A stretch of DNA of 64,000 nucleotides, from the NCBI RefSeq assembly GCF_900243075.1, contig NZ_OEZH01000133.1, forward strand, positions 62,001 to 126,000. Direction: 5' to 3'. A program made the position numbers and the translations under genes. Below the pieces are notes generated by a model. The model did no database searches and was not told the DNA's origin. It worked only from the letters and a program-made list of their open reading frames with translations. The DNA is from Clostridioides difficile (GTDB lineage: Bacteria > Bacillota > Clostridia > Peptostreptococcales > Peptostreptococcaceae). Below, piece after piece: positions 26,580-35,048 of this stretch. The stretch's first letter is position 1; each line of letters begins with the position of its first letter.

Positions 26580-27320
26580 TTAGTATTCATAGTGAATTAC
26601 ACCTTTATACTCATCAAAAATCTTCTTATTTAATTCATCTCCACCATCCATATTGGCACTATAGAAAATTGGTGGATTCTTTAACCCTCTATTAACTAAT
26701 TCCTGAGTAACTTGAGCTATAATAGAATTCATCACAGTAGTAGCTATTACGGTAGAGGTTGGACTAACTCTTTGATTTAATCCATCTATTTCTACACATG
26801 CATCTCCCTTTTTACCATGATTATCTATTACTAAATCACATACTTCATAAAGATTTTTTCCTGAAGAATGTCTTGAGGATACATTTTTTGAGTAACTTAA
26901 ATTAGTTATACATATTACTATTGCCTTATTTGCTTTAGCTTCCATAGCAAATTCTATACTTACTGGATTTCTGCCAGATACTGAATGAACTATAACTACA
27001 TCTCCTTCTTTGATTGGAGTCTTATCAGCTAAAGCTGTACCATATCCTTCTAGTCTTTCCATCTTGCTAGTATGAGTTATAGGTGCTGTATCTAACATTA
27101 GAGACTTTGCAAATACTGGATTTATAAGAACACAGCCACCTGCTCTATAGAATAATTCTTCTGTTAGTATTCCTGCGTGTGAAGCTCCAAATGAAAATAT
27201 CGCCTTTTTGTTTTCTATTGCTTCAACAAGGATTTGTACTGCTTTTTCCATATTGGCTTTTTCTTCATTTTCTATTATATCAATTAATCTTTTTATCTCA
27301 TTTATGTATTTAAATTCCAT
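26580..27320 (-). CDS. SIS-domain sugar-phosphate isomerase/binding protein (UPF0309-like)
   Basis: 246 aa. A SIS fold is indicated by IFSFGASHAGILTEELFYRAGG and the phosphosugar-binding VIVHSVSGRNPVSIEFAMEAK segment. The family includes phosphosugar isomerases and sugar-phosphate-sensing proteins. It is the last gene of a PTS operon, whose ribosome site lies inside the end of the IIC gene (2-nt gap). I infer it acts on the sugar phosphate produced by this PTS. The substrate cannot be read from sequence. Confidence 0.82.
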   Translation of the reverse strand: MEFKYINEIKRLIDIIENEEKANMEKAVQILVEAIENKKAIFSFGASHAGILTEELFYRAGGCVLINPVFAKSLMLDTAPITHTSKMERLEGYGTALADKTPIKEGDVVIVHSVSGRNPVSIEFAMEAKANKAIVICITNLSYSKNVSSRHSSGKNLYEVCDLVIDNHGKKGDACVEIDGLNQRVSPTSTVIATTVMNSIIAQVTQELVNRGLKNPPIFYSANMDGGDELNKKIFDEYKGVIHYEY

Positions 27321-27322
27321 AT

Positions 27323-28582
27323 CTATAATATTCCTCCAAATAATGAACCTATAAGCTTACTGATTATACCAAATAGTGAAAGGTCGTTACCACCAAATAT
27401 TAGTATCCAGTTTTGAATAGTTCCTGAGTAAATTACAGCAGATACTCCTACTAAAACTACCATAAATATTGCAGCTACAGCTGTACCTATTATAGCTCCA
27501 CGTATACCACCTTGTGATTCTCCTATTACTGCTGCTGCTCCACACTCAAAGAATGAAGTTATAACAAGTGGTATAAGTAACAAATCAAATACATTAAAAT
27601 AGTTACATATTAAAATCATAGCTGTAGATGTTAACATAGCAACTAAGAATCCTATTAATACAGCATTTGGCTTATAGTTAAATAATATTGGACAGTCAAA
27701 AGCAGGTAGTGCATTTGGTACAACTTTTTCTGATATACCTTGGAATGCTGGCATTATTTGATTTATCAACATTCTTACCCCATGAAGCATTATTATAAGA
27801 CCTGCTCCAAAAGAAAGACCTTGCTTTATTGCATACGTTCCAATAAACTCATTACTATCTTTAAATGCATCTGGTATTACTATCCCAACAACTATAAACA
27901 TTAAAAACACTGCCATTCCACCACTTATAGATATTTCTCTAAAAAATGATAAACTTTGAGGTATGTTTATATCTTCTGTAGATTTTTCTTTATTTCCTAC
28001 TAGTTTAGCAACAAATCCTGATATAAGTGCTAAACAGCCAGATGGATGACCTAGTGTAAAAGAATCATCTCCTATAACATCAAATACATATTTTCTTAAT
28101 AACCATGGCATTATTGACCAATAGAGTGCTGATAATACTGCTGCAAAAGCTATTAATACTCCGCCATCTAATCCAGCTTCAACTCCTGACGCTACAAATA
28201 TAAATGGAAACCAGTAAAGCATATGACCTGTTAAGAAGATTGTCTTAATAGGAGTAAATCTTGCTATTATTAAGTGAATAGCTAAACCTGCAAACATTGC
28301 CAACCCTATAATTCCACCATAACTTGCAGTAAAAGTAACATCACTTAAGCCTTTTGTTACTGCACCACCACTTATGCTCTGGAAAGCTCCATTAATTGGT
28401 GCTATTGAACTAACTAACATACCTGTTCCAGTCTCCATAATTATAATTCCGAAAGCTGCAAGTAACGACCCCTTTATAACATCGGATACTTTCTTTTTCT
28501 GTAATATAAGACCAAATGCTGCTATTAATCCAATTAGCATAGATGGATTACGTAAGATATTATTTGAAATAAAATCAAGCAT
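27323..28582 (-). CDS. PTS IIC component, ascorbate/SgaT-UlaA family
   Basis: 419 aa with about ten membrane helices and the UlaA-type pattern: SMLIGLIAAFGLILQKK near the start, VKGSLLAAFGIIIMETG, SFTLGHPSGC and a central PAFDCPILFNYKPNAVLIGF block. It transports a sugar or sugar acid with phosphorylation by the cognate IIB. The ATG at 28582 has no adjacent Shine-Dalgarno; GGAGGG lies 48 bases upstream on the far side of an 11-bp hairpin that would bring it to an 8-nt spacing. The operon order is regulator, IIB, IIC, SIS protein. Confidence 0.9.
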   Translation of the reverse strand: MLDFISNNILRNPSMLIGLIAAFGLILQKKKVSDVIKGSLLAAFGIIIMETGTGMLVSSIAPINGAFQSISGGAVTKGLSDVTFTASYGGIIGLAMFAGLAIHLIIARFTPIKTIFLTGHMLYWFPFIFVASGVEAGLDGGVLIAFAAVLSALYWSIMPWLLRKYVFDVIGDDSFTLGHPSGCLALISGFVAKLVGNKEKSTEDINIPQSLSFFREISISGGMAVFLMFIVVGIVIPDAFKDSNEFIGTYAIKQGLSFGAGLIIMLHGVRMLINQIMPAFQGISEKVVPNALPAFDCPILFNYKPNAVLIGFLVAMLTSTAMILICNYFNVFDLLLIPLVITSFFECGAAAVIGESQGGIRGAIIGTAVAAIFMVVLVGVSAVIYSGTIQNWILIFGGNDLSLFGIISKLIGSLFGGIL

Positions 28583-28589
28583 TATATTT

Positions 28590-28636
28590 TTTAGTGGTAG
28601 GCTAACTGTTTAAGTTTTCTACCACTAAATCCCTCC
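28590..28636 (-). promoter_or_regulatory. Shine-Dalgarno displaced by a hairpin upstream of the IIC start
   Basis: tttagtggtag (28590-28600) pairs perfectly with ctaccactaaa (28619-28629), loop 18 nt. In the minus-strand mRNA the order is GGAGGG (28636-28631), one base, the hairpin, seven bases, then AUG. Folding would leave an effective 8-nt spacing. No U-tract follows, so it is not a terminator. Confidence 0.6.
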
Positions 28637-28714
28637 TCTCCTTCTTACTACTTTTAATTTTAGTAAGTTTTTATTTTATGATGGTTAACTTAAATTTACT
28701 TTTTAAAACTTATA

Positions 28715-28993
28715 CTATTTCTTATCCCTTAAAAAAGTTTGAACAACTTCTGTAACTTCTGCTAAGTCCATGTACTTTTTAACTGGATATACCTCTACAC
28801 TACAAGTTCCTTTTAATTCATTTAATAATTCTTGACTTGTAAATATACAATCGCAGTCAGCACCTCTAGCTGAATTTATATCTGTATTTTCTACTTCACA
28901 TTCTATACCTAACTGTTTTAGAGCCTTTTGTATCGTCATTTTTAATACCATTGATGAACCTACACCAAATCCACATACTGCTAATATCTTCAT
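28715..28993 (-). CDS. PTS IIB component, UlaB/lactose-type family
   Basis: 92 aa, the usual size of a free-standing IIB. The phospho-cysteine loop is AVCGFGVGSSMVLKM (C7). RBS GGAGGAATG, 12 nt after the regulator gene. It hands phosphate to the sugar carried by the IIC encoded downstream. No separate IIA gene occurs in the operon. Confidence 0.92.
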   Translation of the reverse strand: MKILAVCGFGVGSSMVLKMTIQKALKQLGIECEVENTDINSARGADCDCIFTSQELLNELKGTCSVEVYPVKKYMDLAEVTEVVQTFLRDKK

Positions 28994-29005
28994 TTTACAT
29001 TCCTC

Positions 29006-30925
29006 CTAATTTTGCTTATTTATAAGTTCTAGTATTGAACTTTTATCACCATTAATTATTAATTTTACATTTTCTTCCTCATACATCATCTCTGATAGCG
29101 ATGCTAATGCTCTAATGTGAGTAGTGTTATCTATAGCAGCTAGTACCATAAATATATTTACTGGCTTTCCTAACAAATCAACTTCATCTTCTACTATGAG
29201 TAAAGACATGGCAAGCTTGTTTACCCCCTCTTTAGAACTTGCATGTGGTAGAGCAAATCTATCAGCTAAAACAATATATGGTCCATATTTTTCAACTGAC
29301 TTTATCATATTTTCTATATATAACTCTTCTATAGAGTTATCTTCTAACAATGGCTTTGAGGCTATTTTTATTGCTTCTTTCCAATCTTTAACACTTTTTA
29401 CTATGTTGACCCTCTCTGCATTAATTAATTCCTTTAACATTGGTTGATACATCTCTCCTTCATCTATCTTATGTATTATGTTTAATAAATCAGCTTTTAG
29501 TGCTTCTTCATTACTGATAACTCCATTTTTTCTTATAGCTTGCATTATTAGTTCAAGATTGAAATACTTCTCATTTTCTTTTACACTTATGAGTTTGTTC
29601 ATAAGTAATTGGATATCTGATGCTGTTAAAAGAGGATTTACAACGATTACATTACTTACATTTTGTATATCTATAGTTGTAATTATGTAATCATAGTATA
29701 CATTCACTTCTTTTAGTTGCTTAATAGACACTATACCCACTATTTCTATAGTTGGTATATATTTGTATAGCTGTATTTCCAAACTCTTTGATACCATAAG
29801 ACCATTAGGACAGACTAATAATACTTTATTTCTTCTTAGACCATTATCCCTAGACCCTCTTAAGTATCCTCCAAAATACGCTGCTATAAACCCTATCTCT
29901 TCTTCTCTTATCCCTTCAAATACAGGAAACTCTTCTTCATTTTCTATAATTGATTTTATAATTTTATAAAGTGACTCATGCTTATATTTAGTCTCATCCA
30001 ACATTGGGTTTCTAATCGGAAACTTAAATCGTATTCTGTTGTAAGAGGAATGGAGGTGTCTTAAAATATTTTTCTTAAACTCATGCTTGCTTTCTAATTT
30101 TATTGCTGTATTTACTTCAAACTTATCTATAAGTTTATCTACATATTCCTCAACAACATCTTCCTTAACTTCACTATTTAAACTAGGAAGTGAACTTACA
30201 TAAGTACATACATATGCTTGCTCATTTTCATTAGCCTCTTCACATAAAAGGTCTTTACAGTTATTAAAGTAACTAATTTTTTTAGCTTCATTTAGATATT
30301 TATAGGAGTATAATGTTTTCCCATCTCTTATTCTTTTATTTAGAAATTCTATAAACTTAGTTAGATTCAATAAAGAGTAATCTGTAAGGTTTATATGTCC
30401 TTTTGTATCGAAACTACTTACTTCCTTACTTATAGAATTAATTTCCAGTACATTTTCTTGAACAATTATCAAAAATAGTTCTCTAATAACGTATTCATCA
30501 CCTATAACCTTGTATTTTCCCTTATACTCTAGTTTTAGCCCCATTGTGTGAAGGTATTTTTTTATATCAGTTATTGTCTGTACTACTGTGTTTTTTGAAA
30601 GCAACATTTCATTTGTTAGCTTTTCTATTGATACTTTTTCACCAAGTAATATTTTGTTTAATATAAAAGTTTTTCTATAGTCACTATCTAAAAACTTATC
30701 TTCTTCAGCTGAAATTATTTTTCTTGCATTACATAAATTACCTTCAAATATAAATTTGTGTTTTACATTTTTTATATTACCATTTTTTCCTAGTTGTTCA
30801 TTTATAGCTAGAATATCGTAATAAATGGTTCTCTTTGATACATTAAACTTTTCTTGTAACTCTTGTGATGTTACATTGTTATTTTTAATAATAAAATCTA
30901 ATATTTTTTTAGTCCTTTCCTTCAT
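29006..30925 (-). CDS. BglG/MtlR-type PRD transcriptional regulator with IIB-like and EIIA domains
   Basis: 639 aa. N-terminal helix-turn-helix (TSQELQEKFNVSKRTIYYDI) and a second HTH (about 105-150), two PRD domains (about 195-400), a GatB-like IIB domain with cysteine in LLVCPNGLMVSKSLE, and a C-terminal EIIA type-2 domain with phospho-His in ADRFALPHASSKEG. Phosphorylation of PRD histidines by the PTS sets its activity. It heads the operon and probably activates it. The EIIA domain may also serve as the missing IIA of this PTS, which is inference. RBS AAGGAGG. Confidence 0.92.
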   Translation of the reverse strand: MKERTKKILDFIIKNNNVTSQELQEKFNVSKRTIYYDILAINEQLGKNGNIKNVKHKFIFEGNLCNARKIISAEEDKFLDSDYRKTFILNKILLGEKVSIEKLTNEMLLSKNTVVQTITDIKKYLHTMGLKLEYKGKYKVIGDEYVIRELFLIIVQENVLEINSISKEVSSFDTKGHINLTDYSLLNLTKFIEFLNKRIRDGKTLYSYKYLNEAKKISYFNNCKDLLCEEANENEQAYVCTYVSSLPSLNSEVKEDVVEEYVDKLIDKFEVNTAIKLESKHEFKKNILRHLHSSYNRIRFKFPIRNPMLDETKYKHESLYKIIKSIIENEEEFPVFEGIREEEIGFIAAYFGGYLRGSRDNGLRRNKVLLVCPNGLMVSKSLEIQLYKYIPTIEIVGIVSIKQLKEVNVYYDYIITTIDIQNVSNVIVVNPLLTASDIQLLMNKLISVKENEKYFNLELIMQAIRKNGVISNEEALKADLLNIIHKIDEGEMYQPMLKELINAERVNIVKSVKDWKEAIKIASKPLLEDNSIEELYIENMIKSVEKYGPYIVLADRFALPHASSKEGVNKLAMSLLIVEDEVDLLGKPVNIFMVLAAIDNTTHIRALASLSEMMYEEENVKLIINGDKSSILELINKQN

Positions 30926-31270
30926 ACTACCTCCTTAATTTTATTATCTACATTTTCTATATGTAGTACCATACCAAATAATTGCACATGATTTAATATT
31001 ATTTTGCAATTTTGCACAGTTTAACTCTAAGCTGAAAGAATATAGTTCTAAAAGTATTTAAAAACATGAAAATGACCTATATTATTTATACAAAGAGATA
31101 AGCCAATTGTAATAAATAAAAAATTAAACTATATTAGCTAATATCAAAAAACAGGATATAATTAATCTTAAAAATATGATTCATTAATAATGAATTGCTA
31201 TAAAAAAAGAGAGCCATCACACATTAATTAGGATTTTTTGTGTGAAGCTCCATCTTTATTCATTTAAAAT
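30926..31270. other. 345-bp gap with repeated TTGCA boxes upstream of the PTS operon
   Basis: Upstream of the PRD regulator gene, TTGCACA occurs at 30982-30988 and 31012-31018, exactly 30 bp apart, with TTGCAA at 31004-31009 between them. These are candidate operator half-sites for the regulator. No confident sigma-A promoter or sigma-54 (-24/-12) signature was found. The stretch 31020-31205 shows nothing recognisable, and a terminator fills 31211-31250. Confidence 0.4.
31211..31250 (-). terminator. Terminator of the recG-coaD transcription unit
   Basis: Minus strand: gagcttcacaca pairs with tgtgtgatggctc through a small internal loop, followed by TCTTTTTTTATAG. It lies 21 bp after the stop of the coiled-coil gene. 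Confidence 0.75.
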
Positions 31271-31795
31271 TTATTTTTTAGGTCTAAGCTCAGCCTTATC
31301 TCTTTTTACTTCTTCTAATATTTCTTTTAAATTATACTCAACACTAGAAAGCACATCTTCTGCATATTCAATTGACCCTATTCTTATCTCATTAGCTATT
31401 CTCTCAGCTCTATCTACTATATCTTTAGCTCTTTGGTCTGCTTGAACAACAGGTTCACTGGATTCTACATATGCCTTTACTACATCTTCAGAATTTTTCT
31501 TTAATTCTTCTATGTTTTCTTGATATTCTTGTTGTATTCTCTCAGCTTCTTTTTTTGCTTGTTCAACTATATTTGCAGCATCTTGTTTAGCTTGACTTAT
31601 TATTTTATTTCTTTCTTTATTAATCCATACTGCTTGTGTTACTTCTTCTGGTATCAAAGTTCTTATATCATTAATTATTGCTAAAACTTCGTCTTTATCT
31701 ACCGTGCACTTATGTGAGAAAGGAATTGTAGAAGCACTTCTAAATATCTCCTCTAACTGCTCAAATAGTTCAATCATTTCTAAATCTATCTTCAT
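31271..31795 (-). CDS. Coiled-coil protein, ATP-synthase-b/DivIVA-like, unknown function
   Basis: 174 aa, no membrane segment. Residues about 60-165 are heptad-like and rich in Glu, Lys, Ala and Arg (KQDAANIVEQAKKEAERIQQ), resembling the coiled coils of ATP synthase subunit b or DivIVA. It starts 3 nt after coaD with a GGGGG ribosome site inside the coaD end. Homologues in this position are, as far as I recall, common in clostridia but uncharacterised. A structural or division-related role is a guess. Confidence 0.75.
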   Translation of the reverse strand: MKIDLEMIELFEQLEEIFRSASTIPFSHKCTVDKDEVLAIINDIRTLIPEEVTQAVWINKERNKIISQAKQDAANIVEQAKKEAERIQQEYQENIEELKKNSEDVVKAYVESSEPVVQADQRAKDIVDRAERIANEIRIGSIEYAEDVLSSVEYNLKEILEEVKRDKAELRPKK

Positions 31796-31798
31796 ATA

Positions 31799-32296
31799 TC
31801 AATTACCCCCACTAGTTTTTTTCTTTAATTCTTCCAAAACAATCTTTGGAACTAAATTTTTTATATCAGCATCAAAGAGCAAAACCTCTTTTATTAAAGA
31901 TGAGCTTATAAATGAATATTTTGTACAGCTTGGTAAAATTATAGTCTCTATATCTGGATTAAGTTCTCTATTCATATGAGCCATTTGAAGTTCATAATCA
32001 ACATCAGCACCACTTCTCACACCTCTAACTAGTGCTCCAATCCCATTTTCTTGACAGTAATTTATTAATAAACCATCAAAAGTCACAACTTTTATATTAT
32101 TTAAATGGCTTGTACTTTTTTCTATAAGCTTTACTCTTTCATCAAAGCTAAATAGACCCTTTTTATTAGGATTATTTAATACTCCTATTTGTAATTCGTC
32201 AAATAATTTCGAAGCCCTGCAAATAATATCTAAATGTCCGTTAGTAATTGGGTCAAAGCTTCCTGCAAATATAGCTTTTCTAGGTTTATTTTCCAT
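31799..32296 (-). CDS. coaD: Phosphopantetheine adenylyltransferase
   Basis: 165 aa, full length. The nucleotidyltransferase motif FAGSFDPITNGHLDII includes the TxGH signature, followed by RVKLIEKST, the GALVRGVRSGADVDYELQMAHMNR block and the PSCTKYSFISSSLIKE ATP-binding motif. It converts 4'-phosphopantetheine and ATP to dephospho-CoA, the fourth step of CoA synthesis. The gene adjoins rsmD (1-nt gap), the common order in Firmicutes. Confidence 0.97.
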   Translation of the reverse strand: MENKPRKAIFAGSFDPITNGHLDIICRASKLFDELQIGVLNNPNKKGLFSFDERVKLIEKSTSHLNNIKVVTFDGLLINYCQENGIGALVRGVRSGADVDYELQMAHMNRELNPDIETIILPSCTKYSFISSSLIKEVLLFDADIKNLVPKIVLEELKKKTSGGN

Positions 32297-32297
32297 A

Positions 32298-32852
32298 TTA
32301 CGCCTCCATCTTATAAAAAGTTAATGTAGTATTTCCATATTTCTTATCTCTAGTTTTCTCTAATTTACATATCTTATCTGGAAATAAATCATTAGTATCA
32401 TGTTCTACAACTATTATTCCATCTTCGTTCAATAGATTGGAATTATCAATTTTCTCAATAGCTTCTATAAACATATTTTTATAATACGGAGGGTCCATAA
32501 AAATTATGTCAAATTTACTATTTTGCAATTTAAGTTTATCTATGGCAGTTTTAAAATCAAGGTTTAAAATAATGCTTTCACTTTCAACTCTTGCCTTTTT
32601 TATATTAGACTTAACAATATCTATGCTTTCCTTACTGATATCTACAAAAGTACATGCCTTGGCACCCCTAGATAAGCACTCTATTCCTAAAGAACCAGTC
32701 CCAGCAAATAAATCTAGAACTTCACTTTCCATTATATATGAATTTATCATATTAAATAGAGACTCTTTTACTCTATCTGTAGTTGGCCTTACATCTTCAT
32801 TTTTTGGAGTATTTAGTTTTAATCCTCTCGCTTTTCCTGAAATTACTCTCAA
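32298..32852 (-). CDS. rsmD: 16S rRNA (guanine966-N2)-methyltransferase
   Basis: 184 aa. RVISGKARGLKLNTP and RPTTDRVKESLFNMI are family-specific N-terminal motifs. SAM-binding motif I is VLDLFAGTGSLGIE and the catalytic motif IV is DIIFMDPPYY. It methylates G966 of 16S rRNA during 30S assembly. It lies between recG and coaD, as in many Firmicutes. Confidence 0.96.
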   Translation of the reverse strand: MRVISGKARGLKLNTPKNEDVRPTTDRVKESLFNMINSYIMESEVLDLFAGTGSLGIECLSRGAKACTFVDISKESIDIVKSNIKKARVESESIILNLDFKTAIDKLKLQNSKFDIIFMDPPYYKNMFIEAIEKIDNSNLLNEDGIIVVEHDTNDLFPDKICKLEKTRDKKYGNTTLTFYKMEA

Positions 32853-32910
32853 TATGACAATCTCCCTTCAGCACATTATTACATTAGTAATATTTTAACA
32901 TAATTTAAAA

Positions 32911-34980
32911 TTAATTTAATGAAATTTCTTTCAATGTATCTTTAAATTTATCTATAATTTCTTTTTTGAGTGCCATGTTTTCTTTCAATTGTAGATTATT
33001 ATCTTCACCCAATATATACCTAGCTTCTTGCTGTGCTAACTTCAATATTTTTATATGCTTAAACAGGTTTGCTACTTTAAGTTCTGGAAGACCATGTTGT
33101 CTTGTACCAAAAAATTCTCCAGGGCCTCTTATTTCTAAATCTTTCTCTGAAATTTTAAAACCATCGTTTGTCTCTTCCATTATAGCCATTCTCTGTCTAC
33201 ATACATCCGTTTTAGAATCATAAATTAGTACACAATATGATTTATGACTTCCTCTTCCAACTCGTCCTCTAAGCTGATGCAATTGCGCAAGTCCAAATCT
33301 TTCTGCATTTTCTATTATCATTAGTGTTGCATTTGGCACATTAACACCAACTTCTATAACCGTTGTTGAAACTAAAATATCTATTTCTTTATTTTTAAAA
33401 CGTCCCATTACCTCGTCTTTTTCACTTGACTTCATTTTTCCATGAAGCAATCCAAGCCTTAAGTCATGGAAATATTCAGCTTTTAATTCCTCAACAAGTT
33501 CAACGGCTGATTTAGCTTCTATGGCTTCACTTTCTTCTACCAAAGGACATACAATATATACCTGTCTCCCTGATTCAACCTCTCTTCTTACAAGGTTGTT
33601 ATATGCTCTATCTCTCTTGCTCTTTTCAATAGCAAATGTTTCTATTGGCTGTCTCCCTGGTGGAAGTTCATCTATAATAGAAATATCCAAATCGCCATAA
33701 AGTATAAGTGCTAAAGTTCTTGGGATTGGTGTTGCTGTCATGACTAGTATATCTGGATTTACACCCTTTAATGAAAGTTTACTTCTTTGCATAACACCAA
33801 ATCTATGCTGTTCATCCGTTATAACTAACCCAATATTATTAAATTCGACCTTATCTTCAATTAGTGCATGTGTACCTATCAATATATCAATTTCATTATT
33901 TTTGATTTGTTCTAATACTGTATCTTTTTGTTTTTTTGTAAGACTACCTATTAATAAACCCACATTTATTCCAAAATCCTTCAGAGACTCAGTAAGCGAA
34001 ACATAATGTTGCCCTGCTAATATTTCTGTAGGAGCCATCAAAGCACCTTGATACCCATTTAAAACGCAGTTTGCAAGTGCTAAGAGAGCTACTACTGTCT
34101 TACCACTCCCTACATCACCTTGAACCAACCTATTCATTATTTTATCTGAATTCATATCTTGTATAATTTCATCTAGTGCTCTATTTTGAGCTTTAGTCAG
34201 TTTAAATGGTAAAGCACTTATTATGTTTTTTAAATCCTTACTTGTTTCAAATTTTATTCCATCTTCTTTATTTCTTCCACTTTTAAATACAAACAATCCT
34301 AGTTGTAGTATGAGTAATTCTTCAAATACAATTCTGTATAAAGCTATTTTTAATGATTCCTTATTACTTGGTAAATGTATATTTCTAACTGCAAAATCTA
34401 TACTACATAGTCTATATTTCTCTATAATTCTCTGTGGCATATATTCTTGTATAATTAAGTCTTTATCTTCAAGTACTGTTCTAATTATACTCATAATTTC
34501 TTTATTTGTAACACCATATGTAAGCTGGTACACAGGCATAAATCTACATGTATTCTTAGGTGAATTAGTAAGATATTCTAATTCACATGATGTAAGTTCT
34601 AAATTATTAAATTTTTTCTTAACTTTCCCAAAAACCAATATTGAATCTCCTGGACGAAATGTATTTTTTATATAGCTCTTATTAAAAAATACTAATTTGG
34701 CTGAACCTGTTTCATCCTTTACATCAATTTTTGTTAAAGTCATACCTTCTCTTGGACTAAACGTATTTATACTCGATATTACTGCTTTTATTGTAACTTT
34801 CTCTTCATCCTCTAACTGTGCTATTTTCTTTAGATTATTTCTATCTTCAAATTGTCTTGGAAAATAATACAATAGTTCTTTTAATGTAAATATACCCAAC
34901 TTATTTAACTTATCTGCCCTTTTAGGTCCTATTCCTTTAACATATTGAACATCTTTATATAAATCCAACAAATATATCAC
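32911..34980 (-). CDS. recG: ATP-dependent DNA helicase RecG
   Basis: 689 aa as listed, full length. Wedge/OB domain (about 1-180), Walker A LVQGDVGSGKTVVA, DEQH-type Walker B TDEQHRFGV, motif III MTATPIPRTLAL and the helicase C domain with STTVIEVGVNVPNA and QLRGRVGRG, then the TRG region. It remodels stalled forks and branch-migrates Holliday junctions. The listed start at 34980 is a GTG lying inside the Shine-Dalgarno AGTAGGTGAT; a TTG 9 or 12 nt downstream (34971 or 34968) has better spacing, so the true protein probably begins near LDLYKDVQYVKG. Confidence 0.96.
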   Translation of the reverse strand: MIYLLDLYKDVQYVKGIGPKRADKLNKLGIFTLKELLYYFPRQFEDRNNLKKIAQLEDEEKVTIKAVISSINTFSPREGMTLTKIDVKDETGSAKLVFFNKSYIKNTFRPGDSILVFGKVKKKFNNLELTSCELEYLTNSPKNTCRFMPVYQLTYGVTNKEIMSIIRTVLEDKDLIIQEYMPQRIIEKYRLCSIDFAVRNIHLPSNKESLKIALYRIVFEELLILQLGLFVFKSGRNKEDGIKFETSKDLKNIISALPFKLTKAQNRALDEIIQDMNSDKIMNRLVQGDVGSGKTVVALLALANCVLNGYQGALMAPTEILAGQHYVSLTESLKDFGINVGLLIGSLTKKQKDTVLEQIKNNEIDILIGTHALIEDKVEFNNIGLVITDEQHRFGVMQRSKLSLKGVNPDILVMTATPIPRTLALILYGDLDISIIDELPPGRQPIETFAIEKSKRDRAYNNLVRREVESGRQVYIVCPLVEESEAIEAKSAVELVEELKAEYFHDLRLGLLHGKMKSSEKDEVMGRFKNKEIDILVSTTVIEVGVNVPNATLMIIENAERFGLAQLHQLRGRVGRGSHKSYCVLIYDSKTDVCRQRMAIMEETNDGFKISEKDLEIRGPGEFFGTRQHGLPELKVANLFKHIKILKLAQQEARYILGEDNNLQLKENMALKKEIIDKFKDTLKEISLN

Positions 34981-34995
34981 CTACTACACAAAAAT

Positions 34996-35036
34996 CCTGT
35001 ACAACCAATTTTATAAAAGCTACTTGGTCATACAGG
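34996..35036 (-). terminator. Terminator between the DAK2-domain gene and recG
   Basis: Minus strand CCTGTATGACCAA pairs with TTGGTTGTACAGG over 13 bp including two G-U pairs, followed by ATTTTTG. It may be partial, since recG lacks an obvious separate promoter. Confidence 0.65.
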
Positions 35037-35048
35037 TTCTTATAATCA

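Noticed and set aside
30940-31020. Sigma-54 promoter for the Ula-type PTS operon
   Set aside because: GG-N10-GC spacing with TTGC was not found, and the regulator is of the PRD/BglG-MtlR type without an AAA+ domain.
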